Positions 1 through 14,700 of a stretch of DNA of 64,000 nt are shown here, one piece after another. This stretch comes from Marsupella aquatica (Eukaryota > Marchantiophyta). Numbering within the stretch: position 1 is the stretch's first letter; each line of letters begins with the position of its first letter. The notes beneath the pieces are model-generated. The model was given only the letters and a program-made list of their open reading frames with translations, was not told where the DNA came from and searched no databases. Location: contig OZ316891.1 in the NCBI GenBank assembly GCA_973895155.1, positions 4,774,001-4,838,000 on the forward strand, read 5' to 3'. The position numbers were made by a program, and so were the translations under genes.

Positions 1-1300
1 GAGGAAACAGAAACGAATGATGCAGGTAAGCCAGATACACGGGAATTTTCGGCAACGATGACGTCCGGAGGGACGCGCCGGGAGAATTGCCGGCAGATGC
101 GTGTGCTTACTTTTCACTGCAATCGACAAGCTGTTCCCAACATTCTCCTTTGGGGGTTCCCTTTCTAGAAATACAAACTGATATCTCTGAGGTTACGTGC
201 GCACTTGGCCGGCGGGTTCCCTACGTTTCGAGTGTCGTTGTTTTCCCGGGTAGCCCATTGTTTGTTTCTGAGTAAGAATTTTTCCCTAAGTACGAGAAAC
301 AATGGACCACACAGGAGACTCACTCTCCATGTGAGCTAGTGATCCATTTATCCAGCTGCGCAACTGTGTTTTATTCTCGGGTTGTGCTTGTCCAAAATTC
401 AATTGTCTTTGTGGTGCACAAGCTACTGTACTTTATCGAACTAAGGCTTTACTAGACATCACCTACTTTGGTTGCGGCAGTGGAAGAAAATTATCTGTGC
501 AACTATATGGTAGAAATTGTCTGCTCTGTGTAGTAAACCTCAACGGAGCGTTCAATCCACGCTCCAGCGCTCCTGGTAATGCAAAGATTTATCTGTTCTC
601 CAAAATTTCTAAACGAAGTAGTGACAATCCTTTCTCTTACTGTTACGTTGAGTTGGATCAGTTCAAGCTGAGCTCGCCAGGAAATGGTTAAGGTTCGTTG
701 AACTCGTTGAGAGAATTGGGCCTGTATACTTTCATGGCCGGACTTGTGCCGTCGTTGCAATTTTCGCTGTTTTACTGTTGGGTCAGAGGGTAATCGCTAT
801 GATTTTGTGTTCTTTTGGATAATCTGACTGGGATGGATTGTGAAATGAAATCAATCGAAAACCTTGCTTTCTACACCAGAATGCATCTGTAATTAATCTT
901 TTCTTGGGGAAAATCTGGCATGGATTATGAACGGAATCCAATCGAAAACCTTTTCAATGCTTTCTATATTAGAATGCTTCTTCCATTTTATGTTGCCTTT
1001 GGAAATTTGGGTTGTGAGAGCAGATCACATCGTTGGTACTGATATACCCAGCATGGACACGGTGATGCTTTCTCTTTGTTTGGAACCTTTGAACCAAATT
1101 CCTATGTATTGGAGATCACGTTTTTTTTAAGTAGTCGATCATGTTGTAGTAGAGGGACTGATCTCAAAAACCATTCATTCGGACAATACACAAAATTGAA
1201 ACACTGCATTCAGGGCTGGGAAATATTTTTGGGAAATGCTTTGAATGATATGTCTTTTTATTATCGGCACTTGGGTAGGTTTATGGGAACTTTATGATGA
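1..1300. other. Spacer, no supported gene
   Basis: Only short, unrelated open frames are seen, with no domain, no coherent splice chain and no repeat. I see nothing that can be annotated here. Confidence 0.5.
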
Positions 1301-1320
1301 AACCCTTCAAGTACCACCTG

Positions 1321-1510
1321 TTTTTTTTTTTTTTTTTTGCCTTGAGAAAGCCAAATGAATTCCGTTCAAAAAGCCAGCATACAAAAAGGGGAGCCACAAA
1401 AAGGCACCACCCCAAGGGACCAAAGGTCACATGCAACAAAACCGGCAGGGCCTGCACCAGGAAGGAAGCTGGGCCTCAGAAAGAGGCAACTAAACAAGAA
1501 ATTTAGAAAC
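1321..1510 (-). mobile_element. Poly(A)-tailed retroposon 3' end (LINE-like)
   Basis: The + strand opens with 18 T residues, so on the minus strand this is a sequence ending in an A18 tail. The body is rich in short motifs of the type GGCCCTTTGG/CCCCTTTTTG, as seen in 3' untranslated regions of plant LINEs. Similar material recurs near 6.05-6.29 kb and 61.1-61.2 kb. No reverse transcriptase reading is present, so this is at most a 5'-truncated copy. The LINE assignment rests on composition and the tail only. Confidence 0.4.
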
Positions 1511-1718
1511 TGCACTCGGAGCAGCACACTCCTAAAGACCGGAGTGATCAGGTTGTTCCATTCAGTGGGTCTGTGAGAGAGCAATGACTCAATCAGTCAG
1601 TCTGCAGTGCAGCTTCAAAACCTGAGCAGGACGGGGGGATCACGGTGGTGGTGGAGGTCGGGACCTGAAGAATATCTCCATGAATCAGCCACAGGTCCCA
1701 TAATGCCTGGACATGTGT

Positions 1719-2932
1719 GATGGGCATCCCTGAAAGTAGTCGTGCCAAATTCTCGTCTATGGAATTCCATGAAGGGGATGGCAATGCCGCGATGAGCCCA
1801 ATGATTGCAGCAAAGTTTCAAAAGTTGCTGACTGAGAGGTCCAACACTTGGGAGATCTGCGGCCCAGTTTGTGTTTGCTGACCATGACGAGTGTCATGCT
1901 GGCAAAGAAGTATGTCGTCCTAGCTATGCGAATTACTATGCTTACAACCGCGCATTTCAGACCTGGCAAAAAATTCCATCAATGTCTTTCATCGCCGGGA
2001 CTCCCGACAACATACAGAGGAAGTTGTTTACTATGCAAGGAACCCTCGTCGTCATGTACTGCTCTGACGATGCTGACTATGTCGATGCTTACTATGTCAA
2101 TGCTTACTATGACGATGCTTACTGTGAAGGACCCAGGAGGAGGAGTCCTTCGGAGAAATTGTAGGTGGCAAACAAATTGACCAGGAGCTGCAAGTTGTTG
2201 CCGTCTCGTCCTGGCTTTGAGGGCTTCGACGAGATTCTGTGTTCAAATATCGTTATCAATCCGTCATCGCAGACGTACAAAGTGGTCTTGTTCGTTCAGA
2301 CTTTTGTTTGGAGTCCCTCCGTCTTCTTGAATGCGAGGCCACTGAATGATGATGAGTTTTGGGTGCAAATCTTCAATTCCATGTCGTGTTCTTGGAGAAA
2401 GAAGAAGCTTGTCGGAGTACCGACTCATTAAAACTGGTCGCTGAGTCGCGCAGTTTACCTCAACGGAGCTCTCTACATGATGCCCGATGTCGGCTCCATG
2501 CGTCTTATAGCGTTCGACATGGAGGAAGAGACATTGACAGAACTGAGTATAGGCGACGGAGAGCACGGAATCCACGGGAGACATGTAGAATGTAGACATC
2601 AGCTAGCTGTTTGTGATGGGGATCTGTTCATAATCGCTCACAAATGAGCTCTACTTATGGGTCCGATCTTTACGTTCGAGTGCTGAAGGCTGATTTGAGC
2701 CGAGAGACACTAACAGTACGTGGTGGCGGAGGGTTCTCCGAGAACTTTCAACCTGGAGTCTGTCCATTCCATAAATTTCTGGGTGGCAAAGGAGTGCCGA
2801 GCTCACTCAAGTGATCGAATGCCGGTTTACAATGTGCGGGAGAATAGTTGGAGTTGTATCTCGTGGTGTCCCGATGCAGTTTTCACTGGTTGTTGCTTTG
2901 AGCCAGGTTTGAATCCCTTCATTGCTGTCTGA
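1719..2932 (+). pseudogene. F-box/kelch-repeat protein, decayed
   Basis: Translations resembling the body of plant F-box/kelch proteins run through the region. Examples are NRAFQTWQKIPSMSF near 1950-1985, VINPSSQTYKVVLF near 2250-2290, VYLNGALYMM near 2454 and VYNVRENSWSC near 2822-2860, ending in a stop at 2930-2932. Most of it shares one frame, but that frame is interrupted at 2162-2164 (TAG), at 2429-2431 (TAA) and again near 2645. A stretch around 2647-2710 is readable only in another frame. Such genes are usually intronless in their kelch part, so these breaks look like decay rather than splicing. No convincing F-box itself was found upstream. In living relatives these proteins recruit targets to SCF ubiquitin ligases. 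Confidence 0.6.
2687..2772 (+). repeat. Direct repeat copy 1, inside the F-box/kelch pseudogene
   Basis: This 86-bp stretch is repeated at 3651-3732 with near identity. This copy carries about four extra bases after ACTAACAG and so shifts the kelch reading frame. Confidence 0.85.
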
Positions 2933-3650
2933 GTCCAAAGTCTCTGAGTCCTGACCACAACACTAGTGTCCAACAGTAACACGCCAGATAGTGCAGAAAT
3001 CAATTCCCTTCACATGCGTCCAGCGGGTACAAGAAGATTATTTAGCTGATCCGAATGTCAGATGACAGCCTCACCAGAAGGTTGTATCCCTGGTGACAAG
3101 GAGTATTTGTCCTGGCTGGCTTTTCTGATGTTGGGCGATAAGGGTCCATATCTGTATATATCACGAGCATGGAACTGGAGGTGAGGTGGCCAGGGCATAG
3201 AAATGTACCAGTTATCATTCCATTCATTTTATATACACCTACAATTTAGAATCACCTGGAAGATGTTGCTTTCTTAATTTAAATTTCTTGATCAACTTAC
3301 ATAGTCTTTCTGTTTGTTCTTCCTTTACTTTCGTGAATGTTCTCATCCACATTTCAACCAAACAAATTCCAGCCAATTGAACTTAGCTCACTAAATCGTT
3401 GATGCATGAGTTCAATGATTAGACGTAAGAGCTTCAATGCACTTGAGGTCTTCCACCCAGAATTGTGGTCCAGGGAGCAATGTAGTTCCACTCTCCAACG
3501 TTGAAGAGCTAGGCAATTCAACCAGAGGACAACGTTGTGTCCATCCACTCTATGAACAATTACAACAGATGGCCCTACAATTGCACCCGGCCAGAGAGGT
3601 CCATATTTCTATTAATTGCAGTGTTTTGGTTTTTTTTGTTTGGGTGATTT

Positions 3651-3732
3651 AGGCTGATTTGAGCCGAGAGACACTAACAGTCGTGGCGGAGGGTTCTCCG
3701 AGAACTTTCAACCTGGAGTCTGTCCATTCCAT
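3651..3732 (+). repeat. Direct repeat copy 2 of kelch fragment
   Basis: This is an isolated 82-bp copy of 2687-2772. It lacks the four-base insertion, so the kelch-like reading continues unbroken from LSRETLT into VVAEGSPRTF. Nothing flanking it looks like more of the gene. Confidence 0.85.
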
Positions 3733-5600
<1,868 letters not shown>

Positions 5601-5605
5601 CACAG

Positions 5606-5789
5606 CACCCCGAAATGGATCAGATCAGCAACGGCCATTCTCAGTAGGAAAACCTCGCTCATTCAAGTCTGTGAGCGTTGGAACCGCTGTCGGAATTGCA
5701 ATTGGTGTTCTGGCTGGGTTGGGGGTGGGGCCTGTCTCCTGGTGGCTCGTCGCCGCCGTGTTCATATCACAAGGGCAACGAATTAAGTA
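5606..5789 (+). CDS. Possible last exon of a small membrane protein
   Basis: Downstream of a TCACAG acceptor, one frame reads a basic stretch and then a long hydrophobic segment: SVSVGTAVGIAIGVLAG, a short Gly/Val run and WWLVAAVF. It ends in a short polar tail and a TAG at 5787-5789. The hydrophobic segment is long enough for one or two membrane helices. The upstream exon needed to supply a start is not certain; the exon-like 5142-5209 piece fits only in its less obvious frame. I do not recognise the family, and the open frame may be fortuitous. Confidence 0.25.
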
Positions 5790-6039
5790 GAAATCAGTTC
5801 ACTGCTCACGTAGAACCTGGGACAGCGCATACAATCGTCAAGTGAGTGTAGCATCGACGATTTCGGGAGTCTCAAATTTGGCACTGTCCATTCAGAGCGA
5901 GGAGCTCGGGGAAGGTTTGTGCTCTCATTAACACCAGGAAAGAACACGAGAATTCTGAGAAGAATGTTGCTCAATTCCACAAGCGACTCTTTTAACACGA
6001 GAATTGGCCCCTCTGGCTGAGACACACAGGAGCCGTGTG

Positions 6040-6290
6040 ACATGGAAATGTAATGCCCTGTTTTTGTTTTCTTATTGGCCTTGAAACCCAAACGAGACCT
6101 ATCCAACAAATATATATCACAAAATGCCAAAAACCAAAGGCACCCAAGGGGGATTCCTGATCCCGCACCCAAGGGGGGATCCATGATCCCACAGGTAAAA
6201 AGATCCAATCATGGGGATACAACCCAAGAGCCAAAAAGGCCCAAGGACCCAAGCAAAAGCCCCAGCATCACATCAGAATAGCAGGAACAT
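6040..6290 (-). mobile_element. LINE-like 3' end fragment
   Basis: On the minus strand the sequence has repeated CTTGGGTGC/GGGATCATGG motifs and ends in an A-rich tract near 6060-6080, the style of plant LINE 3' untranslated regions. Two near-copies of CACCCAAGGGGGAT lie inside. There is no coding remnant, and the assignment is tentative. Confidence 0.35.
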
Positions 6291-6649
6291 GAAAACCTAA
6301 ACCCTACCTTCTGGCAACTGGAGAGCACGTATTCGTGTTAGAGTATATGTTACGTCCCCAATGTGCTCTAAATCAGGTGCACTAAATCCGGTGTTGCATT
6401 CCTTCATGAGTGCACAACCCCTAAAAAGTGCACTTATCAATAAGTTTACATGATTACATCCCTTTGCTAAATGTATAATGGGCCCCTCTATCAGCTAGCA
6501 GCCTCATACCTTGTATCCCTGCCCTAAAGTCTCTGCCCAAACTACCTAAGTGCATTTTTAACTCTACTGAGAATGAGCATGTTTTTATTAGTAAATGTTA
6601 TTTTACAGGATTGTGCATGCATCGATCTATAAGAGCATAAGTATAGATG

Positions 6650-6737
6650 CTTATCAAGGGTATTTGCATTTAAAGTTGTCATTTGGCAAAATTCTTATCA
6701 AGGGTATTCGCATACAAAGTTGTCATTTAGCAAAATG
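6650..6737 (+). repeat. Tandem duplication, about 44 bp x 2
   Basis: Two adjacent copies start with CTTATCAAGGGTATT at 6650 and 6694 and differ at a few positions. Confidence 0.85.
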
Positions 6738-6739
6738 AT

Positions 6740-7930
6740 TCTAGGCCTGTGTGCCCTTAGAAAAGGTACTTAAAAACGCTTATATATACAATGTGTACAA
6801 TATTTAAAAGGGAAGAATAGGATACCCTGCACTTCACCAGGTAAATGAGCTTATGGAGTGTAAGCTTAGACAAAGCCGACTGTGAACACTTTTATGAGGC
6901 AATCTCAAGTGGCCTTTAATCTTTCGTCAACCGCCAATTTCCCGTCGATTTCTTCCCAATTACTCTTATTGACACTTTTCGTGGGCCCCACACTGCCGGA
7001 CCATCACGCCTATCCTCCGACCTCCAGAAAATCTCCCAGATTCCAGGAAGCGATCTGGACCGCTGAGGATTTAGGTCTCCCAGGCTTCTCCATCAGCTCC
7101 CTCCACAAACGCTCTCCTGTGGGGCCGCGCCTTCGCGGTTTCACGACCAGCCCTGAGTTCTTTCGTTCCTGCTTGTTCGCCTGTTGGTTGTGGGGCCAGG
7201 CCACAAAGCACCTACAGTAGACTCCCGGGCCACTCGCTCCCTCCATGCTTCCAAGCCGGTCTGCTGCCTGACCTCGTCAGGATTACCGTAGTGGGGTTCC
7301 ATATCCCTACACAATTAAGTTTTGAACATACTAGCTTAAGTGCCTTTGTAAAAAATGATAGTAGGGAGTACATTGAAGCCCTCTGCGCCCTTTTCAGATA
7401 TGAACCGAGCCCCAGTCCCCATTTTTCACTTGCACCATCCCAATTTAGTTATGTACCCAGAGTCACTGTCTAGAGGCCTCACTCTAGATGTAGGCCCCAA
7501 AGAATAATTTCTGATTGTGATTGTGAGTATATGGTTAGATTTCAGTGTGCCAAATTTTAGACTCATGATGTGAAGCCAGGAAGAGTGTGGCACTGGTCAA
7601 GATCCTCTTCTAAAGTGATTTTTATTTTGGTGACTAAGCATTGATTTATGGGTTTACTATCTATACAGAAAATAACAATAGAAATATATATATAACTCAG
7701 AAGTTAATCTATTTAATAAACCCAATCAAAAGCTAGAATAATGGATTGAAATCTCTAGACAGACAGTGACTGGAAGGGCAGGAAGGGCACAGTTATGGTG
7801 GAACTGGAAATGGACACAACTGTACTCACAATTGATTATGAGCAAAGTTCCTCCATTCATGCTAGTGAAACTAAATATTAGCTCACCGAACTGCACCCCA
7901 TGGAACCCAGATGCAGGTACACTTTTGTCT
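6740..7930. other. Spacer, nothing recognised
   Basis: Open frames of 60-130 codons occur on both strands, but none has a recognisable domain or a consistent splice pattern. Confidence 0.45.
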
Positions 7931-7939
7931 CCAGTCCCA

Positions 7940-8335
7940 GCCAGGTCGACTACCCCTTTTCGCCCAGGTGTTCCGATAGCATCATAGCCGTCGGTATATC
8001 TGGGGGTCGCCCTCGTTATACACCTGAAACACAGAAACGAAATATACAACATAGGACCAAGGACACTCCCGGTCAGGTCGACGATCCCTGTTCCACCCAG
8101 GTTTTCCGATACCATCGTAGCCGTTCGTATATCTGGGGGTCGCCCTCGTCATAGACCTGGAACACACAGAAACGAGACATCTGACCGGGGACACTCCCAG
8201 TCAGGTCGACGATCCTCGTTGAATTCCTCGCCCATAGTTTCGGGATAGCATCGTCGCCGTCGGTGTATCCGGGGGTGGCCCTCGACATGGAGCTGAAAGA
8301 GACGGATGTGGGACCAAGGACACTCCCAAGGGCAG
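7940..8335 (+). repeat. Tandem repeat of about 130 bp, three copies, upstream of the SNF2 gene
   Basis: The anchor CAGGTCGAC occurs at 7942, 8074 and 8202. Each is followed by a block containing CGATA-CATCGTAGCCGT, ATCTGGGGGTCGCCCTCG and GGACACTCCC. The third copy is the most diverged. The array ends about 400 bp before the start codon at 8749 and so falls in the promoter or 5' leader of that gene. Confidence 0.8.
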
Positions 8336-8514
8336 TCCCGGCCAGCAGAGTCTCGCTCCCTCCGGAGGGGCGGACGGGGAGCGGCCTTGAGGGCGCAAGT
8401 AGGCAAGACGGCGAGCGAAGCAAAGCTTCTCGAGAAAGTCGAGAGCTCGTGAGAGAGGCGAAGGACGAGAAGTCGGGAAGGAAAGAGGAACGAAGAAACG
8501 AACGAACGAACGCA

Positions 8515-8542
8515 CGAGAGAGAGAGAGAGAGAGAGAGAGAG
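8515..8542 (+). repeat. (GA)n microsatellite in the 5' region of the SNF2 gene
   Basis: About 14 uninterrupted AG units lie some 210 bp upstream of the start codon. GA tracts are common in plant promoters and leaders. Confidence 0.9.
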
Positions 8543-8748
8543 CGTTAGAAACACAAAGAGGAGGAAGGGAGAGGTTTGGTAGTGCAATTCGAGGAGGAGG
8601 GCGATGAGGGAAGGATGAGAGCAGTAGAGAAACGCGAAGAGAAGGGTTTAGGGAGTGGTGCAATTGAATGAAGAGGATGGAGAGAGCGATGGCGTAGAGA
8701 AAGAGAGGGAGGAGGAGTGCAATTCAAGGCGATTCGAGGAGGAGGACG

Positions 8749-11700
8749 ATGAAGGGAGGGAGGGCGAGGAAGTCGACAGGGGGAAGAGGAGGAAGCAGCA
8801 GCAATGGCAAAGCGACAATGACGACGGGGGAGACGAGAGGAGGAGGGGGAGCGAAGGGTGGAGAGGAGAAAGAGGGAGGAGCAGCGAAGAAGCAGAAAGG
8901 GGGGGCCTCATCGTCGATTGCAGGAACGCCGAATTTTGCAGGTCTTAAGCTGTGCGGGTTTGTGCAAGCGGTGCTGATTGCGCGGCGATGCGGGGGTGGA
9001 GGAGGGGACGACGACCACAGGGACGAAAGGACATTGGTGGAACAGGACGGGGATGCGAGGGAGGAGGACGAGCTCATGGTTCCGATTGGGAGCCCGTGTC
9101 ATCTGGCAGGGCAAGGGGGAGAGACAGTGGCCGAAGTAGGGAAGACTGGCGTTGTTCTGGTTTCCGTCCCTACTGCTGTATCAAAATCCGCGTCGGTGAG
9201 TAATGCAGGAGGAGAAGGAGCGGAGGATGGTAAAGGAGAGGCTTCAAGGAACGAATGGACGATGATGGACGGAATTGGAAAAATGGCGAATACTATTAAT
9301 GGAGTGTCTTGTACGCCGGATAGGAATTCTCTCGATAGCTGTGTGACGAGCGAGTTGATGGAATGCACTCCCGTAGCGGAGAGGGTTGCGTCTGGGAACT
9401 TGTGTGTGGATTCCGCGGGGGGAAGCGCAGGAGGGGAAAAATCGAGAGGAGGAAGAAAGGGAGGAGGCGGAAAAGAAGGCTCAGGCTCGGCAGCGGCAAA
9501 GAGGACGCAGAACAGATCGGGAGGCTCGGGGTCGAGGGTCTGCTGCATTCTGCAACAGCTCCAGTTGTTGGAACAGAGAAACAATGCCGTCGTCACTGGT
9601 AGGGTTGTGCACATGAGCCGTGGTGGCGCGGGTGGTGGTGGCGCCGTGCGCTATGTGGCGCTTTTGGATGTCTACTTGCCCTCGTCGCTGTGGTCTTCGA
9701 CTCGCAATTTCTGGCGAAATGGATCTCTCGTTGCGATGGCCCTTTCTCATCTCAGGTTCGTATTGATATATCTATCTCGTCTCATATTCGGACACCCTCC
9801 TCCGTGCCCTACCTACCTCTCAACATCACGCCCTCGGCGATCTGCCTCTTGACAATTCCGATCTTATTTACGTTCATGAGAAAACCGGTGGGAGAATACA
9901 GAATCAGCATCACCTCCTTGTTTGGGTGCTACCGGTATGCTGGACGATAGATGATGAGTCGCTAATGCCTCAATTTTCTTGAATCCGTTGCCTTGTTTGC
10001 TACGCAACTAGTGCTTCGTTCGTTCGCGCGTCGGAAAATGATTCCCTCGGTGGGTTATTGGAATGGAAAGAACTCTCATGATCGAATTCGGGACAGCGCT
10101 GGTTTGTTGGATAGGGCAGCTTCTTTTTATGTGTCCTTTTGGGATCCATATCGAAGCACGTTGATTGGTAGAGTGCTCAGAGCCGTATTAGTTTCCTTTT
10201 GATGCGGACTTTCTTGTTGTACGGCAATGACACCTGGACCGTAATGATTTTCTTGCTGACTTTCCTTACGAGTCAACGGATTTTCTTACGCCAATAGGTG
10301 GCCTCTAACAACCTGTTTGCCACGGATGATGAATAGTGTGTCAGTTTCAAGTCAACGGATGGTTAGTTTTTCGGGAGGATGGATCGCTATTATTTTATTG
10401 AATGGGCTTTGAAGTCAACGAATTTGATGTTTTCAACAGAAGAGATGCTGAAATTAGGAATTCATGTTCACAACTGAATAGAACTGATATGGGAAAATGA
10501 GGAAGACATATCACCCATTCTTCACATTGTACGGTTAAGAAGTGCCAGAGATTTGATGGGCTGCCACATAGTCCAGTCCTATTCTTTCCCCCCTCTTCAT
10601 TGTTGGGCATAGACGGTAAACAGTCGTGTCGTAACAAGACCTAGGGGCTTCCTGTCGTATTCTTTCCCCCCTCTTCATTGTTGGGCATAGACAGTTAACA
10701 GTCGTATCGTAACTAGGCCTAGGGGCTGGTTCTGCGGCTAATTCTAAGGATATTCTATGATAGACCATCATTCTTCCGTTACACCCTGTTTTTATACCCT
10801 GTTCTATGATTCAATGAGTGTACTGTAACAACAGGAAAGAGGTTGGTCTGTAAAGATAACAGGTTTTGTTTATCCTCTCAGGTTTTGTTAACTGTCGCGG
10901 GTTTCACGTATACCACACTTGGGGAAGCCTGGTAGCAGATCTGTAACTTGTCTCCCCTTTTCCATCGCAGGCGAATTTGATGAAAAGCCGCTTGAAGTAT
11001 CGTTTCCTAGTAGCAGATCTGTAGTTCATCTCCTCTGTTTCGCAGGCGAATGTGATCAAAAGCCGCTTGAAGTACCATTTATGTTCCTTCGTCAAAGTAA
11101 GTCATGACCGTCGGCAGTTAGAAGATGGTGGAATTGAGCATTTGAAGAGAGAGATGTCAAATTTAGATATCTTCAAGGCAAAATAGAGAATGGACCTTGT
11201 TTCTACCATCAACAACAAGACAGGGACTGGTAAGGAGCCCTCTACTGTGAAAAGTAATGACCAGGGTGACAGACTCTCGCGCCGGCGTGGAAATAACAGT
11301 GATCATAATTGAGACGATGATGTTTCCCTTTGATAGGAGAAGGATCGGAAGAATAATCAGCCGTTCACTGAAATTTTCAACTTAAAGAGTTCGTAGATGT
11401 GTAAAGTTTATCCTTATCTCGAGACTCTTTGAATCTGTGTGGTACTTCCGTGTACTAGACTGCATATGTGCCATTTTCTTCTTCGCTCCTTCGATGACAC
11501 TTTTCTTAAGATTTGGTAGTAAGTTCGGAGTCCCAAACAACAACGCCCGCAACCAAACACCCCCCACCCCCCCTCCTCCCTCCCACCCAAAATAAAACCC
11601 ACCCCTAACCTGGTGATTGTGTTGACAAGAATTTGTAAATCTTAGGGGTAATAGCAGAGGGTCTTCATCTGGCTAGAACTTTGCTCATCACGTGCATCTT

Positions 11701-14700
11701 CTTTCAGGGCTCTGACCATTCCTGAAGGCCATTCAATTCATATCCTTATGTTAGCATGTGCAAGTGAGATCCTCTCAGGTGGGTCCAGAACTTATTTTGG
11801 GTTGGCTCGTCGCTCTGAGGGCAGTAGGATTGATTTAGCGCAGTTTTGTTTTTTGTTTTTGTGCTAGGCTTGTACTATGAGGTCTATGATGAGCAGGGCT
11901 GCTGTTCAGGGATACCCGTGCAGATTTGTGAAATATATACATTTCTACACTGAAAAAACCTTATTCCCAGTAGTCTGATCCCAGTAGTCTGATGTTTTCT
12001 CGGTAATGTGGGTTGCAGTTGTGATTGGAAACTCCGGAAGAGCATACTCCAAAAGATTGAGACGAATGAACCATCAAGCGATGGAGAGGATGCTTCTTTG
12101 TGGGACATTGGAGATTGTCTTGTCTATGGCTGCAACTTGCACCGTCACCTATCAGAGGAAACAAATGCCTTGCGCTTTGACTTACATTCTCTCTTCAAGT
12201 CCCTCCCGTCCTATGATAGGGACGAGAAGCCGCTGAGCACAATCATGAAGCCTGATAGCGGTGTGAGTCGATCACAAGTGGGAATATGGCACATGCCAGA
12301 TGATGTCCTTACTTCTATTTTGGGTAAACTTTTACCCAGGGATCTTCACAGTGTGGCAGCAGTGTGTCGTCACACTCGAACTTTGGCAGTTTCTGTGATG
12401 CCTTGTATGAACTTGAAGCTGTTTCCCCACCAGCAGGCTGCAGTTCGCTGGATGCTGCAGAGAGAGTTGACTCCGCAAAGACTTCCACACCCCTACATTC
12501 GGGAAATGGAAACTGAGGATGGTTTCTATTTCTACTTGGACTGTGTTACGGGTGACTTTACATCAGAGTCACCTCCTCAAGTGACTGACTTCAGAGGAGG
12601 ACTGTTCTGTGATGAACCCGGCCTGGGAAAGACTGTGACTGCTCTTTCTTTGATATTGAAGACGCAGGGAACTCTCTCACAGCCCCCTCCAGGTGTGCAT
12701 ATTCGCTGGTGTGAGCACAATTCAGATCAAAAGTATGGGTACTATGAAATCAGCACACATGCCGTTCCTCATGGAGTCTTTGGTATGTCTGCCCTGAAAA
12801 GATGCTCAACGCTGAAGGCCCGACGATATCAGTTCGACTCCACGGACTTGCCCGGTATCGACTCTTACTCACCTGCTCGTAAGAGATCCAAAGGGTCTAC
12901 TCCTGGAGGCATCAATGGTTCATCGTCATCTACCCCGTATGGTATTAATGGAGCTACAGCAGCTGCACCTACTCCTATCAGAACTTCATTTCGGGTAAAG
13001 CGAAAGTTATGGGATGCGTACGGAGATAGCGAAGAGAGCGGCTCTGCTTCGAAAGTTTTAAAAGATGGGAGACAGGCTCCTGGAATCACTTCCTTTTCTA
13101 AAGAGCTTGAAAGTGTGGAGAAACGCAGCTCAAAGCTGTGCAGCACCTCCTATCCGATTGTGGACAAATATGCCTCGCTGTATGGCAGTAGCTTGAGCTC
13201 CATGCAGAGAGACCGTGGCAAACAGGAAGTGCAGGAGCTCAAGAAAACTACTGAACCAGATGAAATATGGGTCCAGTGCGATGCATGCAGTAAGTGGAGG
13301 AAACTACCAGACGAAGCAGGAAAGCCAAAAGAGGGCCTGGCTTGGTTCTGCAGCATGAACAAGAACCTGTTTTATCAAGAATGCTCTGTTCCGGAAGAAA
13401 CGTTTGATACAAATGAAACAATTACGAGCCTTCCAGGATTCACACGGAACGGGAAAGCTAGTGAGCAAGCCCTCAATGTCGCTTTCTTTCGGAATGTCCT
13501 AAAGGAACACGCACAGTTTTTGGATGTAGAGGCCAAACGTGCTGTGACATGGCTTGCCGACCTGTCCCTTGAGAAGTTGGCAAAAGGGGCAGTGGGAGGA
13601 TTCACCATGCCTCCAGGACTAAGGCTCGCTTCCGTTTCAGGGCATGATCAGCATCAGTATGACAGGTTGTTTAAAGCCTTTGGCTTGGTCAAACAGAAAG
13701 AGGCCAAGAAAGTGACAAGGTGGTGGTACCCAAGAGGTTTAAGCAACTTGTCGTTTGATTCAAAGGCATTGAAGGCCGCACTTTCTGATCCAGTGGATGA
13801 TGTAACTCGGTTTTACCTCTCTAAGGCAACTCTTGTTGTCGTCCCACAATATTTGATAGAACACTGGAGAACACAGATTAAGAAGCATACAGCACCTGGC
13901 CAGCTACGGGTATTCATCTGGAATGACATCAAGAAACCCCCAGCTGCCCATTCACTTGCCTGGGACTATGATATAGTCATCACAACTTTTTCCCGACTCA
14001 GTGTTGAATGGAGCTCTCGGGACAGCAGTGCACTAGTGCGCATACACTGGTTGCGAATCGTGCTGGATGAAGGACACACGCTTGGCGCAAGTCTCAGCTT
14101 GACTAATAAATTACAGATGGCGATTTCTATGCAGGCATCTAGACGCTGGTTGTTGACCGGGACGCCCACTCCAAACACCCCATCTAGTCAAGTGGCACAT
14201 CTCCAGCCAATGTTAAAATTCTTGCATGAGGACGTTTATGGCAATAGTCAAAAAATGTGGGAAGGAGCTGTTTTGCGACCCTTCGAATCAGGTCGAGAAG
14301 AAGGTCGTGAGCGCCTGGTCAATCTTCTACACAGGTGTATGATTAGTGCCAGGAAATCTGATCTCCACTCAATACCTCCATGCATACGGAAGGTGAAACT
14401 TCTTGACTTCACAGAACAACATGCAGGGAGCTACAATGAGCTTGTAGTTACTGTGAAGAGAAATATTCTCATGGCAGACTGGAAAGACCCGTCTCATGTG
14501 GAGTCTCTCCTCAATCCCAAGCAGTGGAAGTTTCGAAGTAGCACTATCAGGAACGTGCGCCTCTCCTGCTGTGTAGCTGGTCACATGAAGTTCAGAAATG
14601 CTGGGGAGGATATACAGGAAACCATGGACATGTTCATAGAACGAGGCATGGACCTTCGCTCTGAGGAGTTTATCACAATTAAGAGTTCGCTCATACACGG

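Noticed and set aside
1593-1969. Minus-strand frames near 1.6-2.0 kb
   Set aside because: They are shadows on the opposite strand of the decayed F-box/kelch sequence.
8073-8663. 196-codon minus-strand frame
   Set aside because: It runs through the approximately 130-bp tandem repeat and the GA microsatellite; its Ser/Leu/Pro-rich translation is a by-product of those repeats.
9099-9614. 171-codon minus-strand frame
   Set aside because: It is antisense to the first exon of the SNF2 gene, whose own frame matches the family.
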